Positions 40,807 through 49,748 of a stretch of 64,000 nt of DNA are shown here, in pieces. Within the stretch, counting starts at the first letter, position 1; every line of letters begins with the position of its first letter. This DNA comes from Mesorhizobium amorphae (GTDB taxonomy: Bacteria; Pseudomonadota; Alphaproteobacteria; Rhizobiales; Rhizobiaceae), in NCBI GenBank assembly GCA_003240775.1, contig QFNI01000003.1:1-64000 (forward strand). The letters are read 5' to 3'. The translations under genes and the position numbers were made by a program. The notes under the pieces are model-generated. The model made no database searches. It saw only the letters and a program-made list of their open reading frames with translations, and was not told the DNA's origin.

Positions 40807-42333
40807 CTAGGCGCTGAGCTTCTCCCCTTCGGTCTGGATGAGGTTCATGATTGCCTCGCTGACTTCCGGGTAGGAGCCGGTGTTTTCGACCTCGCCCTTG
40901 ATGCGGAACTGGTTCATCACGACGATGCGGTCGGCGACGGCGACCATTTCCGGCATGTCGGAAGTGATCACGATCAGGGCCGTGCCGGTGTCGGCGAGCT
41001 CGCGCAGGAGCGAGTGGAGATAGGCCTTGGTCTTGATGTCGATGCCGACCGAGGGCTCGTCCACGATCAGGAGCTTCACGCCGGCGGCCAGCCATTTGGC
41101 GACCGAGATCTTCTGCTGGTTGCCGCCCGACAGGTTGCCGACCGTCTGCGACAGGCTCGGCGTCTTGACCTCGAGCTTGCGGAGATAAGGCAACACCGCG
41201 TTGCGGATCGTGCCATCGGCCAAGCCGCCCAAGGGTCCGGCGAGCTTGCGCCACAGCGGCACGCCGGCATTGGCGAGCACGGAATGGGGCAGGATGAGGC
41301 CTTCGTTCTTGCGGTCCTCGCTGACGTAACCGATTCCGTGCTCGTGGACGGCCGAGGCGACCGAGCCGATGCGGACGGGCTTGCCCTCCACCGCGACCGT
41401 GCCTTCGGTGACGGAGAAATAGCCCATGATGGCCTTGGCGAGCTCGGAGCGGCCGGCGCCCACCAGGCCGTAGAGCCCGACAATCTCGCCCGCGCGCACG
41501 GACAGGTCGATCCCCTTGTGGCCCACGCTCGTGGCGACGCCCTTGAGCGAGAGGATTTCCTTGCGGCCCGTCGTGTCGCGGCGCTGGAAGGTGCCGCCCG
41601 TTTCGCTGCGGCCGATCATCAAGCGCACGAGGTCCTGACGCCCCAGGCCCGCCATGGAGCGGCTTTCGCAGGCGTTCTCGCCGTCGCGCAGCACGGTCAC
41701 CCGGTCGCAGATCTCCTGCACCTCTTCGAGCTTGTGGCTGACGAAGACGAGGCTCGCGCCCCCGTCGCGCAGGCGGCGCAGGATGGCGAAGAGCTTGTCG
41801 GCCTCGCTTGCGGTGAGCGATGCGGTGGGCTCGTCGAGCAAGAGCACCCGGCTCTGGAGCGAGAGCGCCTTGGCGATCTCGACCAGTTGCATCCGCGCGA
41901 CCGAAAGGTCGGAGACCGGGGTCGAGGGGTCGACGTCGAGCTCCAATTCGCCCAACCAGCGGCGGGCGCTCTCGTTGAGCTTGGCATAGTTCACCGGGCG
42001 GAACGGATGCTCGGCAAGCTGTTCGAGGTGGATGTTCTCGGCCACCGAGAAGCGCGGGATGAGGTTGCGCTCCTGGTGGACCACGCCGATGCCGCGCGCG
42101 ATGGCATCGCGCGCGCTGCCGAGCTGGATTTCCTCCCCGTCGAGCAGCAGCGTGCCGGCCGTGGGGCGGTGGACGCCCGTGATCACCTTGATCAGCGTGG
42201 ACTTGCCGGCACCATTTTCGCCGAGCAGCGCATGGATCGAGCCGGGCAGGAGCGACAGCGACACGCCTTTCAGAGCGCGTACGCCCGGAAAGAGCTTTTC
42301 GACGCCGCGCGCCTCGAAGATGGGTGCGGTCAT
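40807..42333 (-). CDS. Sugar ABC transporter ATP-binding protein, RbsA-like (two NBDs)
   Basis: 508 aa, typical of ribose/galactose-type ATPases. NBD1: Walker A LGENGAGKSTLIK, signature LSVARMQLVEIAKAL, Walker B VLLLDEPTASL. NBD2 (from about 260): GLVGAGRSELAKA as the degenerate Walker A, signature LSGGNQQKISVAKWL and LLIVDEPSVGID. It powers the two permeases encoded upstream. It is the last gene of the leftward importer unit and converges on the ArgE-like gene. Confidence 0.95.
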   Translation of the reverse strand: MTAPIFEARGVEKLFPGVRALKGVSLSLLPGSIHALLGENGAGKSTLIKVITGVHRPTAGTLLLDGEEIQLGSARDAIARGIGVVHQERNLIPRFSVAENIHLEQLAEHPFRPVNYAKLNESARRWLGELELDVDPSTPVSDLSVARMQLVEIAKALSLQSRVLLLDEPTASLTASEADKLFAILRRLRDGGASLVFVSHKLEEVQEICDRVTVLRDGENACESRSMAGLGRQDLVRLMIGRSETGGTFQRRDTTGRKEILSLKGVATSVGHKGIDLSVRAGEIVGLYGLVGAGRSELAKAIMGYFSVTEGTVAVEGKPVRIGSVASAVHEHGIGYVSEDRKNEGLILPHSVLANAGVPLWRKLAGPLGGLADGTIRNAVLPYLRKLEVKTPSLSQTVGNLSGGNQQKISVAKWLAAGVKLLIVDEPSVGIDIKTKAYLHSLLRELADTGTALIVITSDMPEMVAVADRIVVMNQFRIKGEVENTGSYPEVSEAIMNLIQTEGEKLSA

Positions 42334-42340
42334 GCCGTCC

Positions 42341-43300
42341 TCACCGGAGATAGGTTTCGCGCAGGCGGTTGAGGCCGACTGCCAAAAGGATGAGCCCGCC
42401 CAGCACCACCTGCACCAGGAAGGGGTCGATCGAAAACAGCACCAGCGCCTGGGTGATCATGGCGACGATCAGAACGCCGATGGCGGTGGCGGCGACGCTC
42501 ACATGGCCGCCCGCCAGAACCGCGCCGCCGATCACAGGGGCGGCGAAGGACAGGATCAGCCAGTCGTCGCCGATCGATGGCTGGCCGATCTGAAGACGGG
42601 CGACGACGAGGATGCCCGCACCCGCCGCGAGCAGGCCCGAAAGCGCGTGTGCGGCGACCACCGTGCGCCCGACCGAGACGCCCGAAAGCTCGGCCGCATG
42701 GGCGTTGCCGCCGACGGCCAGGATGAAGCGCCCGGCGGGCAGGCGGAAAAGCAGGAACCAGAGAAGCACTGCCACGATGAAAGTGGGCAGGAGCAGTGTG
42801 GGGATCGGCCCCCAGAGCACGGTCGCACCCAGTTCCTTCACGCTCTGCGGCACGCCGTAGAAGGGCTGCGCGCGGGTGATGCCGAGGTTGATGCCCTTGA
42901 AGATCGAGAGCGTGGCGAGCGTCACCACGAAGGCGGAGATGCCGGTGAGCGCGATCATCACGCCGTTGAGCACGCCGCAGAGAAGGCCGATGCCGAGAGC
43001 CGCCACCGCCGCGAGCGGGGTGGGAACGCCCCAGACCTCGATCATGCCGACGAAGGAGATGGCGGCGAGCCCGCCGATCGCGCCGACCGACAGGTTCATC
43101 TGGCCGATCGCGATGATCACCATCTGCGAGAACGCGATCAGCGCGTTGACGGCGACCGCGAGCAGCAGGATCTGGATGTTGAGTGGCGACAGGAACTGCG
43201 GCGAGAAGCTGCCGATCAGGATGGCGGCGAGGACGACGACCGCGAGGGGGCCGAACCAGTCCGTCCGCAGGAGAGGCCGAAAGCTCATGGGGGAACTCAT
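42341..43300 (-). CDS. Sugar ABC transporter permease, RbsC-like, second
   Basis: 319 aa from ATG 43300, which overlaps the preceding permease stop at ATGA; a second Met is four codons later. About eight to ten helices, with the family motif GQMNLSVGAIGGLAAISFVG and LATLSIFKGINLGIT. The ELSGVSVGRTVVAAHALSGLLA block is the cytoplasmic loop that contacts RbsA. It forms a heterodimer with the neighbouring permease. Confidence 0.93.
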   Translation of the reverse strand: MSSPMSFRPLLRTDWFGPLAVVVLAAILIGSFSPQFLSPLNIQILLLAVAVNALIAFSQMVIIAIGQMNLSVGAIGGLAAISFVGMIEVWGVPTPLAAVAALGIGLLCGVLNGVMIALTGISAFVVTLATLSIFKGINLGITRAQPFYGVPQSVKELGATVLWGPIPTLLLPTFIVAVLLWFLLFRLPAGRFILAVGGNAHAAELSGVSVGRTVVAAHALSGLLAAGAGILVVARLQIGQPSIGDDWLILSFAAPVIGGAVLAGGHVSVAATAIGVLIVAMITQALVLFSIDPFLVQVVLGGLILLAVGLNRLRETYLR

Positions 43301-44316
43301 GCGAGGTTGCGGCGAGCGAGGTAGGAGCGCCGCAGGAGGTCGAAAAGCACGGCGAACAAGAGAAGCAGGCCCAGGAAGCTCTGCACCCAGAACTCGCCCA
43401 CCTGCATGAGCAGGAGCCCTTGGGTGAGCATGGTGACGAGAAGCGCGCCCAAGCACGTGCCGAGCACGGCAGCGCGGCCGCCGGTCAGAAGCGCGCCGCC
43501 GAGCACAGGGGCGAGAAAGGCGGGCAGGAGCCAGTCCTGGCCGAGCTGGCCGGCCATGGAGGGGATGGCCGCGCCGTTGCGCGCGACCAGCATCAGGGCG
43601 GCCAACCCGGCCAGCAACCCCGACAGCATGTGGCAGAGCGTGACCACACGGCCGACACGGATGCCGGAAAGTTCGGCTGCCTCGGGCTTGGCGCCCGCGG
43701 CCAGCATCTCGCGGCCGAGAACGGTGCGCCGGTAGAGCCAGGCGAGGCATGCGGCTGTGATCAGCGTGACGATCAAAAGGGGCGAGAAGACGGTTGCGAT
43801 GCGCGAGCGGCCGAGGCCGGTCAGTTCGGGCGGCAGGCCGCGAAAGGCCGCGCCCTGGGTGAGGAACACCATCACGCCGAAGAAGATGCTCATGGTGGCG
43901 AGCGTGATGATGAAGGAGTGAAGCCCCGTGCGCACCACGGCTTGGCCGTTCACCCAGCCGAGTGCCGCACCCAGCGCCAGCCCGCCCAAGACCGCGAGCG
44001 GCCAGGGCAGGCCCACGCCCTCGATCAGCCAGCCGGTGGTCATGGCGGCGCAGACGCCGATGGCGCCGACCGCGAGATTGAGCCCACCCGTCACGATCAC
44101 CACCATCATGGCGAGGCCGATCACGATGTTGACGGCGGCTACGCGGCCGAGCGTGAACAGGCTGAAGGGGCTGAGGAAGCCTTGGGCGAGCGCGCCGAAC
44201 AGAACGGCGAAGACGGCGATCAGAAGCAGAAGGCCGAACTCGTTGGAAAGAACGAAGCTGCGAAGCGCCGAGCGTTCCGCGCCGAACGAAGGCTCGGCTG
44301 TTTGCTGCACTGTCAT
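43297..44316 (-). CDS. Sugar ABC transporter permease, RbsC-like, first
   Basis: 339 aa from ATG 44316; a TTG seven codons upstream is possible. Family motifs VTGGLNLAVGAIGVCAAMTT, ITLATMSIFFGVMVFLT and EAAELSGIRVGRVVTLCHMLSG are present. It is about as long as its partner but clearly diverged, indicating an old duplication. It is separated from the binding-protein gene by a 30-base hairpin. Confidence 0.93.
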   Translation of the reverse strand: MTVQQTAEPSFGAERSALRSFVLSNEFGLLLLIAVFAVLFGALAQGFLSPFSLFTLGRVAAVNIVIGLAMMVVIVTGGLNLAVGAIGVCAAMTTGWLIEGVGLPWPLAVLGGLALGAALGWVNGQAVVRTGLHSFIITLATMSIFFGVMVFLTQGAAFRGLPPELTGLGRSRIATVFSPLLIVTLITAACLAWLYRRTVLGREMLAAGAKPEAAELSGIRVGRVVTLCHMLSGLLAGLAALMLVARNGAAIPSMAGQLGQDWLLPAFLAPVLGGALLTGGRAAVLGTCLGALLVTMLTQGLLLMQVGEFWVQSFLGLLLLFAVLFDLLRRSYLARRNLA

Positions 44317-44343
44317 GACCGGGGTCTTCCCAAGCAAAGGAAC

Positions 44344-44373
44344 GGAGCCGGGCCTCGCGCGAGGCCCGGCTCC
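44344..44373 (-). terminator. Long perfect hairpin between binding-protein and permease genes (sugar importer)
   Basis: Arms GGAGCCGGGCCTCG (44344-44357) and CGAGGCCCGGCTCC (44360-44373) are perfectly complementary with a 2-base centre, so the whole 30 bases are one palindrome. It lies 16 bases past the binding-protein stop on the minus strand. No T-run on that strand. Confidence 0.72.
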
Positions 44374-44389
44374 GGCACTCTTTCCAGCC

Positions 44390-45421
44390 TTACTGGCAGG
44401 TGAGGTAGGTGGTCTCGAAGTTCGACAGCAGCTTCTGCGTCTCGCTGCGCATCACGTCGAGATAGGTGTCGACGCTCGACGCATCGACAAAGGCCGTTCC
44501 CGAATCGATGAAGCGGTTGGTCAGCGCGTTGGAAGCGAAAGGCGCATCCTCCTTCACCGTGCAGCCGGCGAGCAGGCGGTTCAGCGCGAACGAGCCGACA
44601 TAGCCCTGGCCGTAGGGGTTCTGGATCATGGTCCCATCGATGAAGCCGTCGCGGATGGCGCCCAGCACCACCTCGTCGTGATCGATACCGACCATGCGGA
44701 TGCGCTTGTCGCCGATGCGGCGCAGCGAGTTGGAAGCGACCACCGCCGGCACCCAGGCCGTGGTGACGATGCCGTCCACTTCGTTGGCATGGGCCGCGAG
44801 ATAGGCGTTGATGCGCTCTTCGGCCGGCTCGGGCGCGTCGATGTCGGCGATCACCTGAACCACGGTCGCGCCGGCTTCGGTTGCTGCGCGCTGCACGGCA
44901 TCGATGCGGAGCTGCGTGTTGGGATCGACCAGGAAGCCCGTGAAGTGGGCGATGCGCTTGCCTTTGCCGTCGCCGCCCATCGCCTTGATCAGCGCCTGGG
45001 TGCCGAGATAGGCGGACTGGCCGGTGTCGGTGCCGAGGCAGAAGGCGGCAGGCGACGGATCCTTGAAGCAGCCGCCGCCGGCGACCACGGCAGCGCCGTT
45101 GCCGGTCAGCTCTTCGGCCGTGGAGACCGAGCCCACGGGGTCGCCGGGGAAGATCAGGAAGCCGTTATAGCCCTGGGTGAGCAGGCTTTCGAGAAGCTGG
45201 TTCTGCTGCGAAAGCTCCCAGCGCTGGGGAATGCGGTAATCGTCCGCGCCGAGCTTGAAATCGCGCACGGCGTCGGCACCCGCCTGTTCCCAGGCCGAGA
45301 AGTAGGGGTGCGGCCCGCCGGGCACGAGCGCGATGCGCGTGTCGCTCTGGGCATGGGCTGCGGCCGTCATCGCGCCAGACAGCATGGCGGCGGCCAGAAG
45401 GCCGCGTGCGAAAGTCTTCAT
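44390..45421 (-). CDS. Sugar-binding periplasmic protein, RbsB/peripla_BP_4 family
   Basis: 343 aa with a Sec signal peptide (MKTFARGLLAAAMLSGAMTA, cleavage near AHAQ). RIALVPGGPHPYFSAWEQAG is the usual ribose-type opening, with the aromatic sugar-stacking residues in HPYF. GFLIFPGDPVGSVSTAEELT and GIDHDEVVLGAIRDG complete the two-lobed fold. It is the first gene of the importer unit, divergent from a GntR regulator and hexuronate genes, so the ligand is probably a hexuronate, aldonate or related sugar acid. Confidence 0.92.
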   Translation of the reverse strand: MKTFARGLLAAAMLSGAMTAAAHAQSDTRIALVPGGPHPYFSAWEQAGADAVRDFKLGADDYRIPQRWELSQQNQLLESLLTQGYNGFLIFPGDPVGSVSTAEELTGNGAAVVAGGGCFKDPSPAAFCLGTDTGQSAYLGTQALIKAMGGDGKGKRIAHFTGFLVDPNTQLRIDAVQRAATEAGATVVQVIADIDAPEPAEERINAYLAAHANEVDGIVTTAWVPAVVASNSLRRIGDKRIRMVGIDHDEVVLGAIRDGFIDGTMIQNPYGQGYVGSFALNRLLAGCTVKEDAPFASNALTNRFIDSGTAFVDASSVDTYLDVMRSETQKLLSNFETTYLTCQ

Positions 45422-45516
45422 GATTCTCCTCCGATCCCGTGAAGCGGGCCATGCGGGGCCGTTTTTTCGCCTCCGCCGCGCATGGTGCTTGCAACCGACA
45501 CAAAGACCCTAGTATT

Positions 45517-45528
45517 CTTGTATCCAAG
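45517..45528. promoter_or_regulatory. Candidate GntR operator CTTG-tatc-CAAG
   Basis: A CTTG/CAAG palindrome with 4-base centre lies in the 154-base gap between the divergent sugar importer and GntR genes, 95 bases from the importer start. It resembles the GntR-type operator found near 29493. Its role is inferred from position and symmetry only. Confidence 0.4.
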
Positions 45529-45575
45529 TGGCAAGGGGCTTTCACGCTTCGTTGCTCATTGGGTGGGAGACAGGT

Positions 45576-46310
45576 GTGAAATATCCCGAGAGCCAGGGTT
45601 CCTCGTTCACGCTCGGCCAGACCGGGATCGAGAGCCTGTCGCTCGTGATCAACCGGCAGGTCTCGGTGTCCGATCAGGTTCACGCGGTGCTGCGTCAAGC
45701 CATCGTCGAGGTGCGGCTGGCGCCGGGCACGCCGATCAGCGAGAACTCGATCTGCCGGCAGTTCCTGGTGTCGCGCACGCCCGTGCGGGCAGCGATCAGC
45801 AGGCTGGCGGAGGAAGGGCTGGTAGAGGTGTTTCCCCAGCTCGGGTCCTTCGTGGCGCCGATCCGGCTGGCAGAGCTGACCGACAGCCACTTCATCCGCC
45901 GCTCGCTCGAAGTTGCGCTTCTGCGCGAGGCGGCGAAGAGCTGGACGCCGGAGAAGAGCCGGGCCATGCGCGCAGCCGTCGCCGAGCAGGAGCGCATGTT
46001 CGAGGCGCGCGACGCCGACGGCTTCTTCCGCGCGGACGAGGAATTCCATCATCTTTTCGGCACGTTTGCGGGCCGCGAAGGCGTCTGGCAGGCGGTTCTC
46101 GCGGCCAAGGTATCGCTTTCGCGCTTTCATCGTTTCTGGGCCAAGATCGACCGCATCCCCGACGTGGTGCGCGAGCATCTCGCCATCGTGGACGCGCTCG
46201 ACCGCGGCGACGTCAAGGGCGCGGAGGACGCGCTCGTGACGCATCTCGACATGGTGTTCGTGATCTTCGAAGCCATGCCCGAGGACCAGCGCCGCAACAT
46301 CATGCCGTGA
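45576..46310 (+). CDS. GntR/FCD-family transcriptional regulator (hexuronate cluster)
   Basis: 244 aa from GTG 45576, chosen because GGGAG lies at a proper distance; GTG 45528 is in frame but has no such site and overlaps the palindrome. The wHTH holds ICRQFLVSRTPVRAAISRLAEEG, followed by an FCD ligand domain with DEEFHHLFGTFAG and EHLAIVDALDRGD metal and ligand motifs. It is likely a repressor of both divergent units and responds to a sugar-acid intermediate. Confidence 0.88.
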   Translation: MKYPESQGSSFTLGQTGIESLSLVINRQVSVSDQVHAVLRQAIVEVRLAPGTPISENSICRQFLVSRTPVRAAISRLAEEGLVEVFPQLGSFVAPIRLAELTDSHFIRRSLEVALLREAAKSWTPEKSRAMRAAVAEQERMFEARDADGFFRADEEFHHLFGTFAGREGVWQAVLAAKVSLSRFHRFWAKIDRIPDVVREHLAIVDALDRGDVKGAEDALVTHLDMVFVIFEAMPEDQRRNIMP

Positions 46311-46330
46311 GCGGCTGGAAGGGGGAACGC

Positions 46331-47071
46331 ATGGAACTCAAGGGCCGGACAGCCATCGTCACGGGTGCGGGCGGGGGCATCGGAAGCGCCATCGCGACCG
46401 CGCTCGCGCAAGCCGGCGCGCATGTGCTGGTATTCGACAGGAACGAGGCGGCAACGGCGAAGCTCGTGGAGCGCCTGGGTGCCCGTTGCACGCCGGTCGC
46501 AGCCGACTTTGCGGATGCGGACGCTTTGCAGGAAGCCGTGCGAGGCTGCCTGGAGCGGCACGGGGCGATCGACGTTCTCGTCAACAATGCCGGGGTCCTG
46601 TCGCCCGACAAGCTCGGCACCACGACGCTCGATCACTGGCGCAAGCTGATGGCGATCAACCTCGACGCGGCCCTCCTGCTGACGCAAGCCGTGGTGCCGG
46701 GCATGAAGGAGCGGCGCTGGGGGCGGATCGTCAACATCGCCTCGTTCGCCTGGAAGACCGGCGGGCTGACGGCGGGCACGGCCTATTCGGTGTCCAAGGC
46801 GGCGCTGGTGGGCCTCACCTTCTCCACCGCCCGCGAACTCGCGGGCGACGGGGTGACGGCCAATGCGGTGGCGCCGGCCTATGTGATCTCGCCCATGATC
46901 ATGGAGCAATTGTCGGAGGAAGCGCGCGCGCGCCAGCTCGCGGCCATTCCCGTGGGGCGCTTCTGCGAGCCCGAGGAGGTGGCGCACACCGTGCGCTTCC
47001 TGGCCTCGCCCCTGTCGGGCTTCATGACCGGCGTGGTGGTCGACATGAATGGGGGCATGCAGTTCGGATGA
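46331..47071 (+). CDS. SDR-family oxidoreductase
   Basis: 246 aa, a classical SDR. TGAGGGIG (11-18), NNAG (85-88), S138, Y152 and K156 (AYSVSKAA) form the cofactor site and catalytic triad. The R36 region (FDRN) suggests NAD preference. It starts 20 bases after the GntR gene with a GGGGGAA site and overlaps the mannitol-dehydrogenase-family gene at ATGA. It may be a 2-dehydro- or 5-keto-sugar-acid reductase that feeds the mannonate route. Confidence 0.9.
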   Translation: MELKGRTAIVTGAGGGIGSAIATALAQAGAHVLVFDRNEAATAKLVERLGARCTPVAADFADADALQEAVRGCLERHGAIDVLVNNAGVLSPDKLGTTTLDHWRKLMAINLDAALLLTQAVVPGMKERRWGRIVNIASFAWKTGGLTAGTAYSVSKAALVGLTFSTARELAGDGVTANAVAPAYVISPMIMEQLSEEARARQLAAIPVGRFCEPEEVAHTVRFLASPLSGFMTGVVVDMNGGMQFG

Positions 47072-48537
47072 GCACTTCCTCTCGCCTGTCCGACGCCACG
47101 CTCGGGGCCCTGCCCGCCAACATCGCTGTGCCCGCCTACGACCGCGCGGCCATCACGCCGGGCATCGTGCATCTGGGCGTGGGCGCCTTCCACCGCGCCC
47201 ACCAGGCCGTCTTCGTGGACGACTGCCTGGGCCGAGGCGAAACCGGGTGGGGCATCGTTGCCGCATCGCTCCGCAGCGCGGACACGCGCGACGCGCTTGG
47301 GCCCCAGAACAATCTCTACACCTATTGCGAGCGTGACGGCCGGGGCGAGACGCTGCGGGTGGTGGGCTCCATCGTCGAAGTGCTCGTCGCGCCCGAGAAC
47401 CCTGCCCTGCTTCTCGAACGGCTGAGCGACCCGCGCGTCCGGCTGGTGACGCTGACGGTGACGGAGAAGGGCTATCTCGCGAACCTGGCCGACCGCAGCC
47501 TGCTGCGCGACCATCCCGACATCGCGCACGACCTCGCGAACCCCCAGGCGCCACGCTCGATCTACGGCTTCCTGCTCGGCGCCATTCAGCGGCGCAAGGG
47601 GGAGGGTTCGGTGCCGCTGACGCTTCTGTCCTGCGACAACCTTCCCTCCAACGGCCAGGTCCTCAGCGCGCTGCTCGGCGAGTTCGCGGGTCTCGCGGCA
47701 CCCGAACTCGTGGCGCATATCCGCGACCAGATTTCTTGCCCGTCGAGCATGGTGGATCGGATCGTGCCTGCCACGACCGCGGCCGACCGCGAGGCGGTGT
47801 CGGGCGCGCTCGGCGTCGAGGATGCCTGGCCTGTGGTGGCCGAGCCTTATTTCCGCTGGGTGATTGAGGACCGCTTCCCGCATGGACGGCCGGGGCTCGA
47901 AGCCTCGGGCGCGGAACTGGTGGAGCGGGTCGAGCCCTACGAGCACATGAAGCTGCGCATGCTCAACGGCGCGCACACCGCGATCGCCGCCACCGGCCAG
48001 ATCGCAGGGCTCGAAACCGTGGCAGACGTCTATGCCGACCCCCGCGTGCGCCGCTTCATCGACCGCTACTGGAGGCAGGTCGCGCCCACGCTTTCGCCCG
48101 ATCTGAGCGCGGAAGACTATGTGGAAGGCCTGCGCAGCCGCTTCGCCAACCCCACCTTGCGCCACCGCACCGTGCAGATCGCAAGTGATGCCTCGCAGAA
48201 GGTGCCCCAGCGCATCCTGGCCCCGCTCGGTGAGCTTATGGACGAGGGCACGGAGGCGGATGCGGTGCTGCTTGCGCTCGCGCTCTGGATCCGCTCCTGC
48301 GCCGCGCGCAACGAGGGGGGCGCGGCCATCGTGATCAACGATCCCGCCTTCAACGAGTGGGACGCGCCCGACCAAGACGCGCTTCCGGCCGAGGCCGTGG
48401 TGGAGCGCTTCCTGCGCTTCGGGCGCGTGTTCGGCGGCAAGTGGCGGGACCGCGAGGGCTTTGCCGAGCGCCTGACAGCGGCGCTCGAAAGCATCAGGAA
48501 AAACGGCGCGCTCGGCGCTATCGAAAAACTGGGTTGA
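47068..48537 (+). CDS. uxuB: Mannitol dehydrogenase family protein, fructuronate reductase-like
   Basis: 489 aa, normal for polyol-specific long-chain dehydrogenases. IVHLGVGAFHRAHQAVFVDD (split IVHLGVGAFHRAHQ, AVFVDD) is the N-terminal NAD-binding motif. LTVTEKGYL and SCDNLPSNG follow, and KLRMLNGAHTAIAATG carries the catalytic K-x5-N-x2-H pattern. As the gene directly precedes mannonate dehydratase, reduction of D-fructuronate to D-mannonate (UxuB) is more likely than mannitol oxidation. The symbol is inferred from context. Confidence 0.85.
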   Translation: MSTSSRLSDATLGALPANIAVPAYDRAAITPGIVHLGVGAFHRAHQAVFVDDCLGRGETGWGIVAASLRSADTRDALGPQNNLYTYCERDGRGETLRVVGSIVEVLVAPENPALLLERLSDPRVRLVTLTVTEKGYLANLADRSLLRDHPDIAHDLANPQAPRSIYGFLLGAIQRRKGEGSVPLTLLSCDNLPSNGQVLSALLGEFAGLAAPELVAHIRDQISCPSSMVDRIVPATTAADREAVSGALGVEDAWPVVAEPYFRWVIEDRFPHGRPGLEASGAELVERVEPYEHMKLRMLNGAHTAIAATGQIAGLETVADVYADPRVRRFIDRYWRQVAPTLSPDLSAEDYVEGLRSRFANPTLRHRTVQIASDASQKVPQRILAPLGELMDEGTEADAVLLALALWIRSCAARNEGGAAIVINDPAFNEWDAPDQDALPAEAVVERFLRFGRVFGGKWRDREGFAERLTAALESIRKNGALGAIEKLG

Positions 48538-48548
48538 GGAGACGAACC

Positions 48549-49748
48549 ATGCAGGAAACCTGGCGCTGGTATGGCGAGCCAGACCCGATCCCGCTCGATC
48601 ACGTGCGCCAGACCGGTGCGACGGGCGTGGTGACCGCGCTCCACCAGATCCCCGATGGCACCTCCTGGCCGCTCGACGCCATCCAGCACCGCAAGGGCAT
48701 CGTGGAAGCGGCGGGCCTCGAATGGACGGTGTGCGAATCCATTCCCATGGAGCAGTGCGTGAAGCGCGGCGACGGGGAGGCGGGCAAGGCCATCGCGCGC
48801 TGGAAGGACACGCTGGCCAATCTCGGCCGGGCGGGCATCCCCTTCGTCTGCTACAATTTCATGCCCGTGGTGGACTGGACGCGAACCGACCTGCGCTGGA
48901 AATCCCCGCGCGCCGGAGGCCTGGCGCTCCGCTTCGAGATGACCGACTTCGTGGCCTACGACGTCTTCATCCTGCGCCGCCCGGATGCGGAAGGCGACTA
49001 CGAGGCGAGCCTGGTCGCGCGCGCCAAGGCGCGGGCCGAGGCGATGAGCGAAGACGAAAAGCTGCTTCTCGAGCGCAACATCATCGCGGGCCTGCCCGGC
49101 GGCGCGCTGGTGCAGACGCGCGAATCGATCTCGGCACTTCTCGCCTCCTTCAAGGGCATCGACGCGAGCGCCATGCAGGCCAACCTGCTCGCCTTCCTGC
49201 GCGAGGTGGTGCCGGTGGCGGAAGAGTTCGGCGTGGCGCTCGGCATCCACCCCGACGATCCGCCCTTCCCGCTCTTCGGCCTGCCGCGCGTGGTGTCCAC
49301 GCCCGACGACGTGCGCGCGATCCTGACTGCGGTGGACACCCCCGCCAACGGCATCACGCTCTGCACCGGCTCCTACGGCTCGCGGGCGGACAACGACCTG
49401 ACGGCCATGGCGCAGGAGTTCGCGCCCCGCGTGAACTTCGCCCACCTGCGCAACGTCTCGGTGGAGCCGGACGGCTCCTTCTTCGAGGACGACCACCTCG
49501 ACGGCGGCACCGACATGGTGGCCGTGCTGGAAGCGCTCTTGCGCGAGGAACGCCGCCGCAAGGGGATCGGCGACACGCGGCCCCCCATCCCGCTGCGCCC
49601 CGACCACGGGCACCTGCTGGGCGACGACATCACCAAGACCACCAATCCCGGCTATTCCTACAACGGCCGGCTCAAGGGCCTGGGCGAACTGCGCGGCGTG
49701 ATCCGCGCCGTGGAGCGCCAGCTCGACCGCGAGGAACTCGGCGCATGA
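48549..49748 (+). CDS. uxuA: Mannonate dehydratase
   Basis: 399 aa, matching UxuA. Family blocks: MQETWRWYGEPDPIPLDHVR, the catalytic CYNFMPVVDWTRTDL, LGIHPDDPPFPLFGLPRVVS with metal-binding His and Asp, NFAHLRNV, and PLRPDHGHLLGDD. It dehydrates D-mannonate to 2-keto-3-deoxy-D-gluconate in a metal-dependent reaction. KDG kinase and aldolase genes are not in the window. It overlaps the aldo/keto reductase start at ATGA. Confidence 0.95.
   Translation: MQETWRWYGEPDPIPLDHVRQTGATGVVTALHQIPDGTSWPLDAIQHRKGIVEAAGLEWTVCESIPMEQCVKRGDGEAGKAIARWKDTLANLGRAGIPFVCYNFMPVVDWTRTDLRWKSPRAGGLALRFEMTDFVAYDVFILRRPDAEGDYEASLVARAKARAEAMSEDEKLLLERNIIAGLPGGALVQTRESISALLASFKGIDASAMQANLLAFLREVVPVAEEFGVALGIHPDDPPFPLFGLPRVVSTPDDVRAILTAVDTPANGITLCTGSYGSRADNDLTAMAQEFAPRVNFAHLRNVSVEPDGSFFEDDHLDGGTDMVAVLEALLREERRRKGIGDTRPPIPLRPDHGHLLGDDITKTTNPGYSYNGRLKGLGELRGVIRAVERQLDREELGA

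Noticed and set aside
47068..48537. Naming the gene mannitol 2-dehydrogenase
   Set aside because: The family covers mannitol, altronate and fructuronate enzymes; the coupling to mannonate dehydratase makes fructuronate reductase the better reading.
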